The notes under the pieces were generated by a model. The model ran no database searches, was not told the origin of the DNA, and saw only the letters and a list, made by a program, of their open reading frames with translations. Made by a program: the position numbers and the translations under genes. Positions 24,224 through 35,308 of a stretch of 64,000 nt of DNA are shown piece after piece. This DNA is from Phaeotremella fagi (lineage: Eukaryota; Basidiomycota; Tremellomycetes; Tremellales; Phaeotremellaceae). Numbering within the stretch: the stretch's first letter is position 1; the number at the start of each line of letters is the position of its first letter. The stretch spans positions 744,001-808,000 of the forward strand of contig BCHU01000003.1 of the NCBI GenBank assembly GCA_001599715.1, read 5' to 3'.

Positions 24224-25414
24224 ATGGGCGATCTCAAAGCATACCTAGCAGCAAAGTAAGTCAATCCTCTTCACACACACCTCCCACTAACAACCATTCA
24301 GTTACATGTCAGGACCCAAGGCAGACGCCATCCTAGCCAGATCAACAGATCCAACGATAAAGAAAAGAAGGAAAAAAGTCAAGAATGAAGATTATCCCAG
24401 TGGTCGCGGAGAGAGTAGTTCGTCAGGATTAAAGCTCCGTGATGAAGACGATGAATGGCAAAGGAAACTTCGTGAAGAAGACGAAGCTATGGATGACGAT
24501 GCTCCTGGTGAGTTGATATCCTCCTGCAACCATTAATGCTAACTCCCATAGTGATCGGAAAGGATATCGCTACGTTTCAAAAATCTAAATCCCAATGGTC
24601 AAGTGTTGGAGGAACTTCCTTACCTTTACCTTCGACCAACGCCGAAGCTGGACCTTCATCACCTAAAATCAAACCTGATCCTGACGCAGAAGAACCTCCT
24701 GCGCCAGTGCAAATAACCAAACGTAAAGGAGGATTACGAACAGCGGCGCAAATGCGTGAAGAGCAACAAAGGATAGCAGCAGAGACAGCTCGGTCGCCGT
24801 CACCGGAAAGAGACGGTTCAGCACCAGATCCTACGGTCACCGTTCATCGTGATGCTACAGGAAGAGTTGTTGATGTAGCCGCGTTGAAGGAGGAGGAGAG
24901 GTTGAGGGAAGAAGCTGAGAAACGGAAAGAAAAGGAAAGAGAGGAATGGACTAAAGGTATCACTCAGCGTCAAGCTTTAGAGGAGAGGGCAAAGTTGGAA
25001 GAAGAAATGAGTAGACAGGATGTAGCCAGGTGAGTGATTCTTAGGTTTCTTGACTGACATGTAGACGTGCGGACGACGCGGCGATGAACAGAGAAATGAG
25101 GGATGTTGAAAGATGGAACGATCCTGCCGCTGGGTTCTTAACTGTGAGTGGTGTTTTGGGTAGCGCTGACTCCTCTAGCGACGATCAGAGAAGAAAGGTC
25201 CCAAAAGACCAAAATACAAAGGTGCAGCTCCGTTGAATCGTTTTGGCATTTTACCAGGCTATCGATGGGATGGTGTTGGTAGGTTACGTATTGGAGTTTA
25301 GCTGACAACGACGAAGATAGGTCCAATGGGTTTGAGAAGAAAGCGTTCCAATATCAAAACACCCACGCTCGTAACGCGTATGAACATGCAGCATGGAGTA
25401 TGGAGGATATGTAG
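24224..25414 (+). CDS. BUD13: Pre-mRNA splicing factor BUD13/CWC26 (RES complex)
   Basis: Six exons: 24224-24255, 24302-24507, 24552-25029, 25065-25143, 25179-25278, 25317-25414; 330 residues. The N-terminus [20 protein letters not shown] and the C-terminus ([45 protein letters not shown]) are classic Bud13. The middle is charged and disordered, with a Lys/Arg patch (KKRRKKVK) and a helix rich in Glu, Lys and Arg. Bud13 forms the RES complex with Pml1 and Snu17/Ist3 and supports splicing and nuclear retention of pre-mRNA, which matters in a genome this rich in introns. The last acceptor (25316) was chosen because it restores VDRSNGF. Confidence 0.95.
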
Positions 25415-25622
25415 CTTGTATTCTTGTACTCGTAGCCACTACAAAAGCACCAGCCACGATTGGGTGATGAATATTTAATGTGCATTTAATTACATTTAAT
25501 CCCAAATGCTATTCCTTCCGTTTACTGTCCACCCCCGACAACATCCGGATCTCATCTATCTCTCCTATTCTTTTATTTCTCTTTCTCTCAATCAAAAACA
25601 CATCCAATAGCATCTTAACGAA

Positions 25623-26310
25623 ATGCTCTCCTCAATCTCCCGTTCCGTCATTCGTTCAAGACCCGTCACTGCTCGTTTAGCAGCTGCCAAACCAATCGCT
25701 TTCGCAGGTAAGTCCAAGCTCAGTCCCATCAAAAAAATCATCAAAAAAATTACATATCCAATGACCCTCCTCCAATCAACCCCCAACTAACCCTTCCATC
25801 AGTCCGATTCAACTCAGGAGGAGCCCACGCTCACGAAACTGAATCCTTCGAATCCTTCAACAGCAGATACGAAACCTTCTTCACGTCCTGTGGTGACCTC
25901 TTCGAACTCCAACGTGGATTAAACAACTGTTTCGCTTACGATCTCGTACCAACCGTTTCCGTCATCACCGCCGCTCTCAAAGCAGCTAGAAAAGTTAACG
26001 ATTACGCTACCGCCGTTAGAATCCTTGAAGGTGTCAAGGAGAAGGTCGAGAACAAAGGTCAATACCAAGATTATTTGAACGAATTGAAACCTTTGATCGA
26101 GGAGTTGGGTGAGTGTTGGGATTGGTTTTGGTTTCTGTTTGTTTTTGATCGTTCATTGGAGTGGTTTGACTGGGGCAGATGCCTTTAAACCATTGGCGGA
26201 CTGGATGTTGGAGGCCTAGGCTGGACGCGTTGGGGTTCAACTGTTGATCGTAATTCATACTAACTCCATACACAGGTATCTCCAACAAGGAAGAGCTCTA
26301 TGGTCTTTAG
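25623..26310 (+). CDS. COX6: Cytochrome c oxidase subunit 6 (COX6/COX5A)
   Basis: Exons 25623-25707, 25803-26108 and 26276-26310, 141 residues. An Arg/Ser/Ala-rich presequence (MLSSISRSVIRSRPVTARLA) targets it to mitochondria. The mature part has ETESFESFNSRYETFFTSCG, LFELQRGLNNCFAYDLVP, VNDYATAVRILEGVKEKVEN and QYQDYLNELKPLIEELGISN, ending KEELYGL, all as in COX5A. It is a nuclear-encoded complex IV subunit on the matrix side. The last intron is 167 bases and contains a possible alternative last exon at 26179-26219 with the same phase, which would end DAFKPLADWMLEA. Confidence 0.93.
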
Positions 26311-26655
26311 ATACAGATAGGAAAAGCATGTCAAGCATTTAACTATTATATCGAGTTCTCAAACTCTGAACGGCAGTCCACTACGAGTCGTTGCACCACT
26401 AGCCAAACTGCTAATTCTGAACTGAAGTATTAACAACCTAGAACTGATTGAACTAACAACGAATACATCAATGACCGGTCACTACGTTTCAATCTATAAA
26501 GAACCCAAACCGCGTGGCCACACGGTTATAAAGTACCAAGGCTCCATCAAAGATCTCATCAACGTTCCTCCTCCTCACTTATCACTCAACTGAATACGAA
26601 ACTGGAAAAAAAAGAGAAAAGCTATCTTGGAGATAGGGTTGGGTGGGTGAAGAGC
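26311..26655. other. Convergent 3' region
   Basis: Lies between COX6 and the small Ala/Pro-rich gene. Probably both 3' UTRs; nothing else recognised. Confidence 0.4.
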
Positions 26656-26889
26656 CTAAGCTGCTGGAGCGGCTGGGGCTGATGGTGGTGTTAGTGCTGA
26701 ACTGGTTGTTGGACTAGACGACTTACTTTCTCCTTCGGCGGGGGCGGCGGCTGTTTCAGCGGCGGGTTGCTCGGTGGTGGGGGCTGGAGCGGCTGGAGCT
26801 AGATGACATGTCAGTTAGAACAAAGGACGAAAAGCTAAAGGTGAAGACTTACTCTCAGCAGCTGGTTGTGAAACTTGTTCGGCGGACAT
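26656..26889 (-). CDS. Small Ala/Pro-rich protein, unknown
   Basis: Exons 26889-26863 and 26798-26656, 59 residues. It begins MSAEQVSQPAAETPAAPAPT, continues in Ala, Pro, Thr and Ser, and ends SALTPPSAPAAPAA. The ATG is preceded by an AT-rich leader, and the 64-base intron has a GTAAGT donor. There is no signal peptide and no fold signature; it is likely disordered. A small, abundant disordered protein is one possibility. It could also be a spurious model in GC-rich repeat-like sequence. Confidence 0.5.
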
Positions 26890-27716
26890 TGTTGTTATAA
26901 GTGTGTATAGGTATGGGTGTAAGTTGAACTTTGAATTGAAGTTTTATTTAAATAAATAAATTGAAAGTTGATTGTCGAATGAAGAAAGAAAAGACAAACC
27001 GTCCAAAAACCCAAGATATATATACGTCGCAACTGGACCCCAAGCGAAGGCAATCAAAATTCCACAGACCACCTCGCACTTTCCACACCTACAAAGGATC
27101 AATCAATTGTATCCTATCCCTTGTCACACCAAGTCAGGTGTCAGGTGATTTGAAGGACGCTCATTGTTCATCCCTTTGTTCTTTCATTTATTCTAGTTTT
27201 TTCCATGTCGATGTGGAACTTGTGGGACTTGAATTGATTCACATGGAATTTTTTCAACAATGGAGAGAGGGTTGGGGGTTGCTCTTTCAGAGTTAAGTGG
27301 AATATCCTAGAATGAATTGATTGGTTCTCCGTTCGTGTCTGTGGAATCAACGACTTTGGGAATTGGCAACGAAAGGCGTGCTTAGTGTTTACTTGGTAAA
27401 CGGATCGTGTGTCATGTGAGTAGAATGTACACCACCTTTGAAGATAATTATTCCCTTGACCCTTGATGGCTCGGCGTGTGTCAGAATTGATTGATAGTGT
27501 CCGAGTTGAAGGATTGTGGGTTAACTTAGCTTATATGTATTGGAACTGCCATCTGGATTATCTCATGTCAAAAGAAGTTTTCGATTCAAGTACTACCCAG
27601 AAACGCAACCCATATGGCGCCACACCTCCACCGGTCATGTCCACCCACCAAACCCACCACCAAAGCTGTGCCATTCAACCCAAACCCATCCTATCTTCAA
27701 CAACCATCCACCCACA
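26890..27716. promoter_or_regulatory. Divergent promoter region with TATATATA
   Basis: 827 bases between two divergent starts. A TATATATA run sits near 27017-27026, about 130 bases upstream of the small Ala/Pro gene. No gene recognised. Confidence 0.35.
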
Positions 27717-28425
27717 ATGACAATAACAGAGATCTCGTGTATGGTAGTGAAACCAGGTAAAGACGTTATGAACGATACCTCCCCCGATGGTCAAATTCTC
27801 AACGGGATCTATGGCTCCATCATGAAAGCTGAAGGGGGACCATCAAGTTTCTATTGGGGTTTGGAGATTGAGAATCCATCAAATCTTTGGGGGTTGTGTG
27901 ATTGGGATTCTGTCGAACAGCACGAGGAATTTGCTCAAGGGTAAGTTGTATCTATGAATTCTATTAACAGAGGTTAGATTCGCCAAGGAAGCCGTTAAAC
28001 CGTACCCATTAATCCTCTCCCACTCCGAATTCGTCAAACACGTCAAACTCCCCTCCCCACCAACACCAACCTCCTCACCAATAACTGAAATCCTAATGGC
28101 CTATTTCTCATCAGACATCACAGACGAACTAAAAGAAAACGCTATCAAGAAATTAAACCAGTTTATACAGATTTCGTTCACCCAATCGAAAGATTATCTG
28201 GGATCTTCAGTCGGTTGGGGAGTTGAGAACGATTTCCCGCATCGTGGTGGGGACAGCAAGGGGTGTGTGTTGTTCTGTTTGGTTGGGTGGACTAGTTTGG
28301 AGGCTAATCGGGCTTTTGGGGGGAGTCCGGCGTTCACTGAGAATATCCATATTGCTCATGGGATCGAGGGGATGGTTGGGATGAACATCTCTCATGTTCA
28401 GTTCAAGATTTTACATCGGGAGTGA
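27717..28425 (+). CDS. ABM-like (dimeric alpha-beta barrel) protein
   Basis: Exons 27717-27940 and 27978-28425, 223 residues. Two related halves are visible. The first is MTITEISCMVVKPG followed by SSFYWGLEIENPSNLWGLCD and WDSVEQHEEFAQGF. The second starts ILMAYFSSDI and carries GCVLFCLVGWTSLEANRAFG. A strand, then W-x-S-x-E-x-H/N, is typical of antibiotic-biosynthesis-monooxygenase-like folds in fungi. No cofactor-binding residues are evident, as expected for this fold. Function unknown; a role in quinone or small-molecule metabolism or in protein scaffolding is a guess. Confidence 0.65.
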
Positions 28426-29213
28426 GGGATATGGGGTTTTGATTAGTTTTGTAGAGTGCAGAGCCGTTCGATGTATCCATTTAGCTTGATTGCAGACTTT
28501 GAGTGCGATTCAACTGAGTGAGGTCAGATCTTCCTGCGTGTGAATGCTGTGGTCGATTTGGGAATCATGAAGATTTTGTCAATACTGAATTTCCTTTGCC
28601 TCTGAGATTTACACTAGCTGACATATGAAAATATATAGAAAGAAGCCAGTTGTCGAGAGTAGTGGATGTAAACCTATCCATCAGACAAATCACTTGTGTA
28701 AATCGTCTGAGAAACATATATCGAATTTCCCGAGTTATTGGAAATTGGAACTCATCATTTCATTGACTGAATCCACTTATAGGCTCTCCTCCAGGCATGG
28801 TCACTAAAGTTCAGCAGTGTTCATGCACAAGATGGATACCAGCGTTGTCGTCCTATGAATCGAGGGCAGCAGGTGGATGGCTGACGTTAGAAGTGGATAC
28901 TGATCTACCTGGAATCAGGGACAGATGGATCGCTTTCCAAGACCTAGCTTGGCAAATGATTTCAATTCCGATTAGAACCATGGGGAAATCGACATTTTAT
29001 CTACATGTCAATGCAACTTCACGGTCCCCCTTGAATTTGTTAAGGGTTGGGTAAGGTGGATACAGGATTCAAGTGGATCCGCAAGATCTTTGGCGGAGCC
29101 TCAAGTCTTTTCTCGACGTATAAATGCTGACCTCACTTCAAGTCTCATTTCTTCTTCCAAAACTAATCCTCTGTCACTTCAACCTGTTAGATATCATATT
29201 GACGTTCACAAAC
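28426..29213. promoter_or_regulatory. Upstream region of the Dal5-type transporter
   Basis: TATAAA at about 29117-29122 lies roughly 95 bases before the ATG at 29214. The remaining sequence has open frames, but none with a convincing start, codon pattern or splice sites. Confidence 0.4.
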
Positions 29214-31015
29214 ATGTCACTTACTAACCAGCCATGGGCTAAAGACTCCAAAGAGGAGATCGAGATGGTCGACGATACTGTTACCAGTAGTGTTCCGTTT
29301 GATTTCGAACGATTCGACGGACATGATGTAGAAGAAACTTTGATCATGTCTAAGAAACTGGTCCGTAAAATCGATTGGAGAGTCTTACCAATTTTGGTCT
29401 TACTTTTTATCGTGAGTTACATTAATATCTCGAAGAATATACTGACTCAAAAACCTAGCTGAATATATTGGATCGAAACAATATCGCGTAAGTGGCAGTT
29501 CACTTGACTATCCAAAGCTGACTCCACTCCATAGCAATGCAAAAGTATCAGGAATGACTACCGACCTTAACCTGCAAGGTAACGACTATAACAACATTGT
29601 AGTCTTCACTTTCTTGGGTTACGTTGTGACACAAATCCCAGCTGGGTTGATACTCGCAAAATTGCCAGCCGCCGTCTTTCTTTCAGGCGCGGTAATGGCA
29701 TGGGGTATCGTCAGTCTTTGCTGTGGCTTTGTTTATTCTTATGGTGCTTTGGCAGTCCTAAGAACATTCGTAGGAGTCTGTGAAGCCCCTTTCTTCCCGG
29801 GAGCTTTGTTGATCTTGTCAAGGTGAGTAGAATCGAGTCACACTGGAGACTGATACAATTTTGTTGTAGTTTTTATAACCGATCTGAAATCGCTATCAGA
29901 GTTGCTATTATGTACTCGGGAAACAGCTTGTCAAATGGTGTGTAACTATGGGTCACTATGTTGACATTGACTGACAAATTCATACAGGTTTCGGTTCTAT
30001 TTTGGCTGCAGCTATCATTTCAGGTCTCGAAGGAAAGGCGGGACTGGCAGGCTGGAGATGGTTATGTAAGCCAACATCTATCACACTTGTTCGAAAACCG
30101 CTGACCAATCTGATAGTCATCATCGAAGGAGCCGTTACAGTTGCCGTTGGAGCTGCCGTGTTCTTCGTTCTTCCTTCCGTGCCCAGTAAGACGACATGGT
30201 TGACTGAAGAAGAGAGACGTTTGGCCGCTTGGCGCGTTACGTGCGATGCGGCTGGTGAAGCTGATGAGGGTGGTGAAACATCTATGGTAAAGGGCATGAA
30301 GTTGGTATTAAAAGATTGGAAGGTGAGTCTACTTCCATTAGATTCAAGAAAGATGGTTGACAGCGTTGTTGTACAGATCATTATTCTTATTCTCCAACAA
30401 ATGTTCATCTCCTGTGTTCAATCTTTCACCTACTTCTTCCCCTCCATCGTAGCCTCCTTAGGCTTTGGACCAAACCAAACCTTACTTCTGTCTGGACCAC
30501 CATACTTTTTCGCGTTCTTTGCGTCTCTCGGTGTCGCGGTTTCATCTTCAAAATTTAACGAACGAGCTTGGCACATTGCCATCCCCATGGTCCTCAGCGC
30601 GATCGGAAACATTTTGGTTATTACACTCCCATTCTCAGCAATCGGTCCCAGATACTTTTCAATGTTTCTCATGACAGTTGGGACTTATTGTGCGTTCAAC
30701 CTCAGTTTTGCTTGGGTCACATCAACAATCCCAAGACCCAGAATCAAACGTGGAGCAGCGTTATCTCTCGTCAACGGTCTTTCCAACGCTTCACATTTTT
30801 TCACACCCTACATGTTCCCGAATTCGGAATCACCAAGATTCATGTCCGGTGGTATAGCTCTTGCTGTGTTCTCCATCTGTACTTGTTTGACTTCTTTGTC
30901 GATTAAATATATCTTGATCAGGGAGAATAAGAGGATGAGAAAATTGGACGAAGACGAGCAACCTTATGTTGGTTCTTTGGAAGGTGTTCCTAAAGGTTAT
31001 CGATTCGCCACATAA
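29214..31015 (+). CDS. MFS anion:cation symporter (allantoate permease-like, Dal5 family)
   Basis: Several exons, about 470 residues. The cytosolic head ends KKLVRKIDWRVLPILVLLFI, the usual start of this family, followed by LNILDRNNIANAKVSGM (the D-R-x-N-I-x-N motif after helix 1). Later signatures include YVVTQIPAGLILAKLP, GVCEAPFFPGALLILSSFY and GWRWLFIIEGAVTVAVGA, with W-L-T-E-E-E-R in the central loop. Known relatives move carboxylates such as allantoate, ureidosuccinate, nicotinate or biotin precursors; the substrate cannot be assigned. Exon 1 ends inside helix 1 and the LNILDRNNIA exon is short. The tail reads GVPKGYRFAT. Confidence 0.88.
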
Positions 31016-31109
31016 ATAGGCTTGAAAATATACTGCTTTATTTAAGATCTAGTGAAAGAATCAATTGGTACTCAAATCTACTTTATGTATGGAAGATGAT
31101 ATTAACCCC

Positions 31110-31725
31110 TCAATCCTCAGGCTTCAGATCCAATTGCCAAAATTCTAAATCTAACCGTTTCCCGAACTTGTAGCCAACTCTGGGCAAGTGACCGGTTTTC
31201 TCAAAACCAAATTTCCCCAGCAACTTTTTACTTGCAAGAGACGTTTCTGATAATCCTCCTAGATAAGACAGTTTTTGAGTCTATACCTCCCCTCTGAGAC
31301 AATGGACTTACCAACCACAACCCAGATATCTGAAGTTCTCCCCAATTCCAATATAGCCTCCAACAAAAACCCACCTAAACCCTTCCCACGAACATCCTCT
31401 GAAAGGTAGATACTTAATTCTTTGGTATGTCTATAACCTTGTCCAATCGCTCCTCTAAAATGACCAAGACATGCCCAACCTACACATTTCTCATCGGCTT
31501 TTCTGATAAGTGCTAAATGAGGTTCGTGGGCTTTGTCTAATGTTTCTAACCAGGTGGTTTGGTCTTGTAGTGTAACGAGTTTATCTCGCCAGATGGCTGA
31601 TGAAGTTTCGATTTGATCGTTGTATATCTAAAAACGTAAGTTTTGTAACATTATTGTCTTACATGGATTATAGAAGAGAGGTCTTCTTTCGTGATTGGTC
31701 TTGTGAAATATTCAGTCGTTGTCAT
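31110..31725 (-). CDS. GNAT-family N-acetyltransferase
   Basis: Exons 31725-31663, 31627-31312 and 31258-31110, 175 residues. It resembles the phosphinothricin acetyltransferase-like (Pat) group: ITKEDLSSIIHIYNDQIETS at the start, then CVGWACLGHFRGAIGQGYRH as the central strands, ELSIYLSEDVRGKGLGGFLL with the acetyl-CoA binding R-G-K-G-L-G, and KKLLGKFGFEKTGHLPEVGY with K-F-G-F-E. Such enzymes acetylate amino groups of small molecules such as amino-acid analogues. It is divergent from the F-box-like gene. Confidence 0.85.
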
Positions 31726-32118
31726 TTGTTTTTGAGAATGAAAAGATAAACCAGATCAAATTGATCCTACATAGTATGTTACAGTGAGTATCTCGGAACG
31801 ATCGATTATAGATAAGGAATATTCCCTGAGCTCAACTCCATTCTTCACGAGCGCTAGACTGATTGAACATACTCATCCGGTCATCATTCATGAGGATTTT
31901 TGAATCGGGGTCGTCAATTGTGCATCCTTCTCCAAATTAGAATCTTCCTTCTGTCTGAATTCTGCAGAAGTCTACAAGTTTTACGATTGTGAACAGAGGC
32001 TATGTTCTGAATCGAGTTCCGTTTAATGCAGTTGGTGACGTAAAATGACCCCGCGTTACGGCAATCAATCAACCTTGTCATTCTACATCCATCCACCCAA
32101 TCTGTCTCTGGTGTAAAC
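31726..32118. other. Divergent promoter, GNAT / F-box-like gene
   Basis: 393 bases with no recognisable gene. Confidence 0.4.
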
Positions 32119-33201
32119 ATGGTTCAAATCAAGAAAAACCCAACAACTCCCAATGAAGCCCTCACCCCTCAAACCCCAATCCTACCCAACGAGCTCATCG
32201 CCCTCTCAGCTTCATTCCTTTCAACAGAAATCCCACCCGAACGACAAACTCTTTCGAATCTCTCGCAAACCTCTCAATCGATATATGAACTCGTCTCACC
32301 TCTCTTGTACAAATCGCTAACTATCTCTTCACGTAACGCTGAGAAAGTATTTTATGGTTTATCAGAAAGAAAAATCTCGTTGTTCCAGAAAACCAATTCA
32401 ATTGCTTTGATCAATTCTATCAGTTCCGATGTTATCCATACGGTGGTCGAAACAGATAAGAAGCTGATTGAATCAGGTGGAAACGGTTTATTCCCTTTGG
32501 TCAAGAATCTGAATCTAACAGCACCGATTCAAGAAATCATCTATAGACACGAGATGAACGGTGCATACCCAATGAAAGATTTCTTATCAATCTTCGACCC
32601 CCGAAAAGTGGTTACGAAATGTGAAAAGGACGTAGACGATTTCGATTATCTCTTCCAAACCACCGGAAGTCGCGAATCAAGATTAGGTATCCTCATACCC
32701 ATGATATTCGGCTGGGTAAAAGTAGATGAACTGATCATCAACGTTCATCAAGTCGACCCAGCGATTCTTTTTGGTGGATTGTTGGTTTTGAAACGACATT
32801 TCGCGGGTTTGGCTGTAGTGAATTTCATGGATAGTTCGATGGAGACACGATTCGAGATTTGGAAGAATGACGGAATGGTTAAAGCTTATTTACAGATGAT
32901 GTTTGCTGTTCCTAACATCCGATTCGAACAGACTATGGCATCGGTTTTCGCTTTATCTGGTTTAGACGATTTGTATTTAGATTCGAAAGATGAGGTGGAG
33001 GAGAATGGGATTTTGAGGGTATCGAATCATAGACCGAAATATCGATTTGTTGACGCGGTCCTCCCTGATCAGGTCGAGGAATTGTTCGCTTGGATCGAAG
33101 ATGGTGATAACGTTGTTGGACTGAATGGGGCAGGGGGGAATCAAGAGCCTATCAAGTTTGATAGAGAGAATATGATCTTTTCTTGGTCAGAAGTACGATA
33201 G
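32119..33201 (+). CDS. F-box-like unknown protein
   Basis: A single uninterrupted frame of 360 residues, unusual in this intron-rich window. Residues about 20-70 (ILPNELIALSASFLSTE ... TLSNLSQTSQSIYELVSPLL ... YKSLTIS) look like an F-box: Leu-Pro-x-Glu-Leu at the start, then a run of Leu/Ser contacts and the typical V-x-P-L-L-Y-K-x-L. F-box proteins recruit substrates to SCF ubiquitin ligases. The remainder has no leucine-rich or WD repeats that I can see. It ends 51 bases from the stop of the convergent GPI14 gene. Confidence 0.6.
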   Translation: MVQIKKNPTTPNEALTPQTPILPNELIALSASFLSTEIPPERQTLSNLSQTSQSIYELVSPLLYKSLTISSRNAEKVFYGLSERKISLFQKTNSIALINSISSDVIHTVVETDKKLIESGGNGLFPLVKNLNLTAPIQEIIYRHEMNGAYPMKDFLSIFDPRKVVTKCEKDVDDFDYLFQTTGSRESRLGILIPMIFGWVKVDELIINVHQVDPAILFGGLLVLKRHFAGLAVVNFMDSSMETRFEIWKNDGMVKAYLQMMFAVPNIRFEQTMASVFALSGLDDLYLDSKDEVEENGILRVSNHRPKYRFVDAVLPDQVEELFAWIEDGDNVVGLNGAGGNQEPIKFDRENMIFSWSEVR

Positions 33202-33252
33202 TTTTGGACATTTAATTTGAGATCTTGTTGGACATGTTGTTTAAGATTGTAT

Positions 33253-34669
33253 CTATATTACCTTATCTATTTGTTTTACCTCTTCCTTGAAACTATCAAT
33301 AATTCTCCCTAATCCCCAAACACTACAGAAGAAAACACCTAATCCAGCAACCCATAAACTGAAATAAACATTTTCAGCCAAAAACTCCAAACGATACGCA
33401 GTTCCCAACCAAACCACTTGACTAACTATCCATACCCCCAAAATGGTCAGAGTCGTGCTACGCGATATATTCAATTGCGGGATGACAGGTGGTATCAAAG
33501 GGAGGAACCAAATAAAATACTTGATAGTCAGAATTGACAATCACTGCATGGACTTACTTGTGAAGTACAAACTTTGTTGAATATCACGAACCCGACTGTT
33601 TGCACGAACATTGAAAATGATAATCCAGTTTTTGGCGTCAAGATGAATCCGGATATTAAAGTGAATAGGGTTTGAGGGAGGAACGAGGTTAATGGATTTC
33701 GAAGGATTGTGTAAGCGATTTGTACGGGTTTAGAGAGGTTTTTCGGAGACGTTGTAAACAAGGATAAATATATCGGATAGAAATAGGGTGAGAAATTATG
33801 TCGATGATCTAAACGACTTAGATGATGGAGATATGTATGATGTAGGAATGGTTGTCCCCATCTATCTTGGTCAGTTTTGTACCCACCTCAGACCTACATG
33901 GACCAAAGTAAACCATTGACCCCAACAAGTCCAAACGCAGTCATCATTCCAAATCTCCATATCCCCCAACCAAACATTCCATACCTCTTACTGAGACTTG
34001 ACCAAATTGCCGAAAAATAAATTATCGGATACAGTTTCCAAGAAATCGATAAAGCGTACAACAGAGCTGCGACCAATTCGAATCTAATTCGTTTGTTAGG
34101 ATTTGATGAAGCTATTCGAAGACAGGTTTGGAAAGCTACTACGAAGAGAACTATTACTGCTTCAGGTGATCCTCGGGTTGTTATATTTAGAACGAATGGG
34201 TTTAGGGTCCAGATGAGATGAGTTGACCAGAAGGAGGAGGGTTGGGGTATGCTTCCCTTGGGACTATCTGGAATCCATAGCAGTAGTAGTGGTATCGATA
34301 ATGATATAGGTACTAGAACCAATTTCCCGATGAAAGGGTGTATGACGGTTGGAGACAAGATGAGTGGTAGCAGAGGTGTATAGCGGAAAGTAGGTCTTCT
34401 GTACGGACTAGAGAGTCAGATGGGGAATGGTCGTTGACATACTCTCCTATCCTTAACCCCAATTTCTCAACTAACCATCCTTGCGCTCTAACATCTGGAT
34501 CCGAATTGAATATCAACTTTGCTCCGTCGCTAACTACGTTCCAATCTATGTCGGTGTATTTTAGACCACCGAACTTTTGCGGATTTGAGTCTACATGGTT
34601 GGCGTAGATCAAGAGGATGATGTGGATGATGGTGGAGAGTAACAGGAGGTGTTTAGTGGTTATAGACAT
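33253..34669 (-). CDS. GPI14: GPI mannosyltransferase I (PIG-M/Gpi14)
   Basis: Exons 34669-34443, 34407-33898, 33861-33558 and 33519-33253, 435 residues, the usual PIG-M length. Diagnostic motifs: KYTDIDWNVVSDGAKLIF with the catalytic DxD-like TDID, PYRRPTFRYTPLLPLILS, LYALSISWKLYPIIYFSA, HHLSRLDHRHNFSPYFYPIY and VIFNKVCTSQYFIWFLPLIP. It adds the first mannose to GlcN-acyl-PI from Dol-P-Man in the ER lumen. Multiple membrane helices fit. A GPI-anchored protein is encoded 6 kb away. It is divergent from the small gene at 34867-35109 only in the sense of a tandem minus-strand neighbour; both lie on the same strand. Confidence 0.95.
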
Positions 34670-34866
34670 AAAGGGGTTATAGATGCATCACTGTCGGTTG
34701 AAGATGTTAAGTTGGTCAATAATTCTAATTTTGGTGACAACAACCTTAATCATACCCCCCTTATTTACACCCTGAAACACCATTTTAACCATAAAACGCA
34801 CCTATACATAAGCACCCTGAAAGGACCCAAGGTTCCAAGGATCCAAGCGTCTAGGTGAAACGCGCT

Positions 34867-35109
34867 CTAAGCCAATTGTTTATTGTTAGCTGTAGCTGTT
34901 AGCATCGCTTTGATCTTCTCTTTCTTCTTCATCTTCTGGTTATTAATTACTTCTTGTTCTTCGTCTTGATTCTCGTATTTCATTCCTTCTTTGACGTTTA
35001 TTCCACCTCCCATCGATATCTGTTATATCAATACCACACCACGCTCACTTACTTGACACACTCCTTCGCGTCCAATAACTTCATTCAACCCAACCATCAA
35101 ATAATTCAT
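34867..35109 (-). CDS. Small unrecognised protein in the GPI14/GH128 gap
   Basis: Exons 35109-35053 and 35019-34867 joined by a 33-base GTAAGT...ACAG intron in phase 0 give 69 residues: MNYLMVGLNEVIGREGVCQI, then SMGGGINVKEGMKYENQDEE, a Lys-rich helix (QKMKKKEKIKAML) and a short tail ending KQLA. The frame stays open a few codons upstream of the chosen ATG (VDPL), so a further 5' exon is possible. No domain recognised. It has the look of a small accessory subunit. The start is only about 200 bases from the divergent glucanase ATG. Confidence 0.5.
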
Positions 35110-35308
35110 CAAAGGATCAACTAATTCTCAAACTCATCTATCAACCAGCCTCATCTTTGACCGCCTTTTCATCTTTCATTCACACTCATCCTCGCCACTC
35201 AAACACGCGATTTTCGATTGCATCGATCTCACAATCAAGTTAGACGACTGTAGCCTTATCACTCAACGTTTACCATAACATCTGTTGCCAATCAATTCAT
35301 CACTGAAC

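Noticed and set aside
28797..29054. Open frame upstream of the Dal5-type transporter
   Set aside because: No splice structure, no recognisable motif and no partner exon; likely chance.
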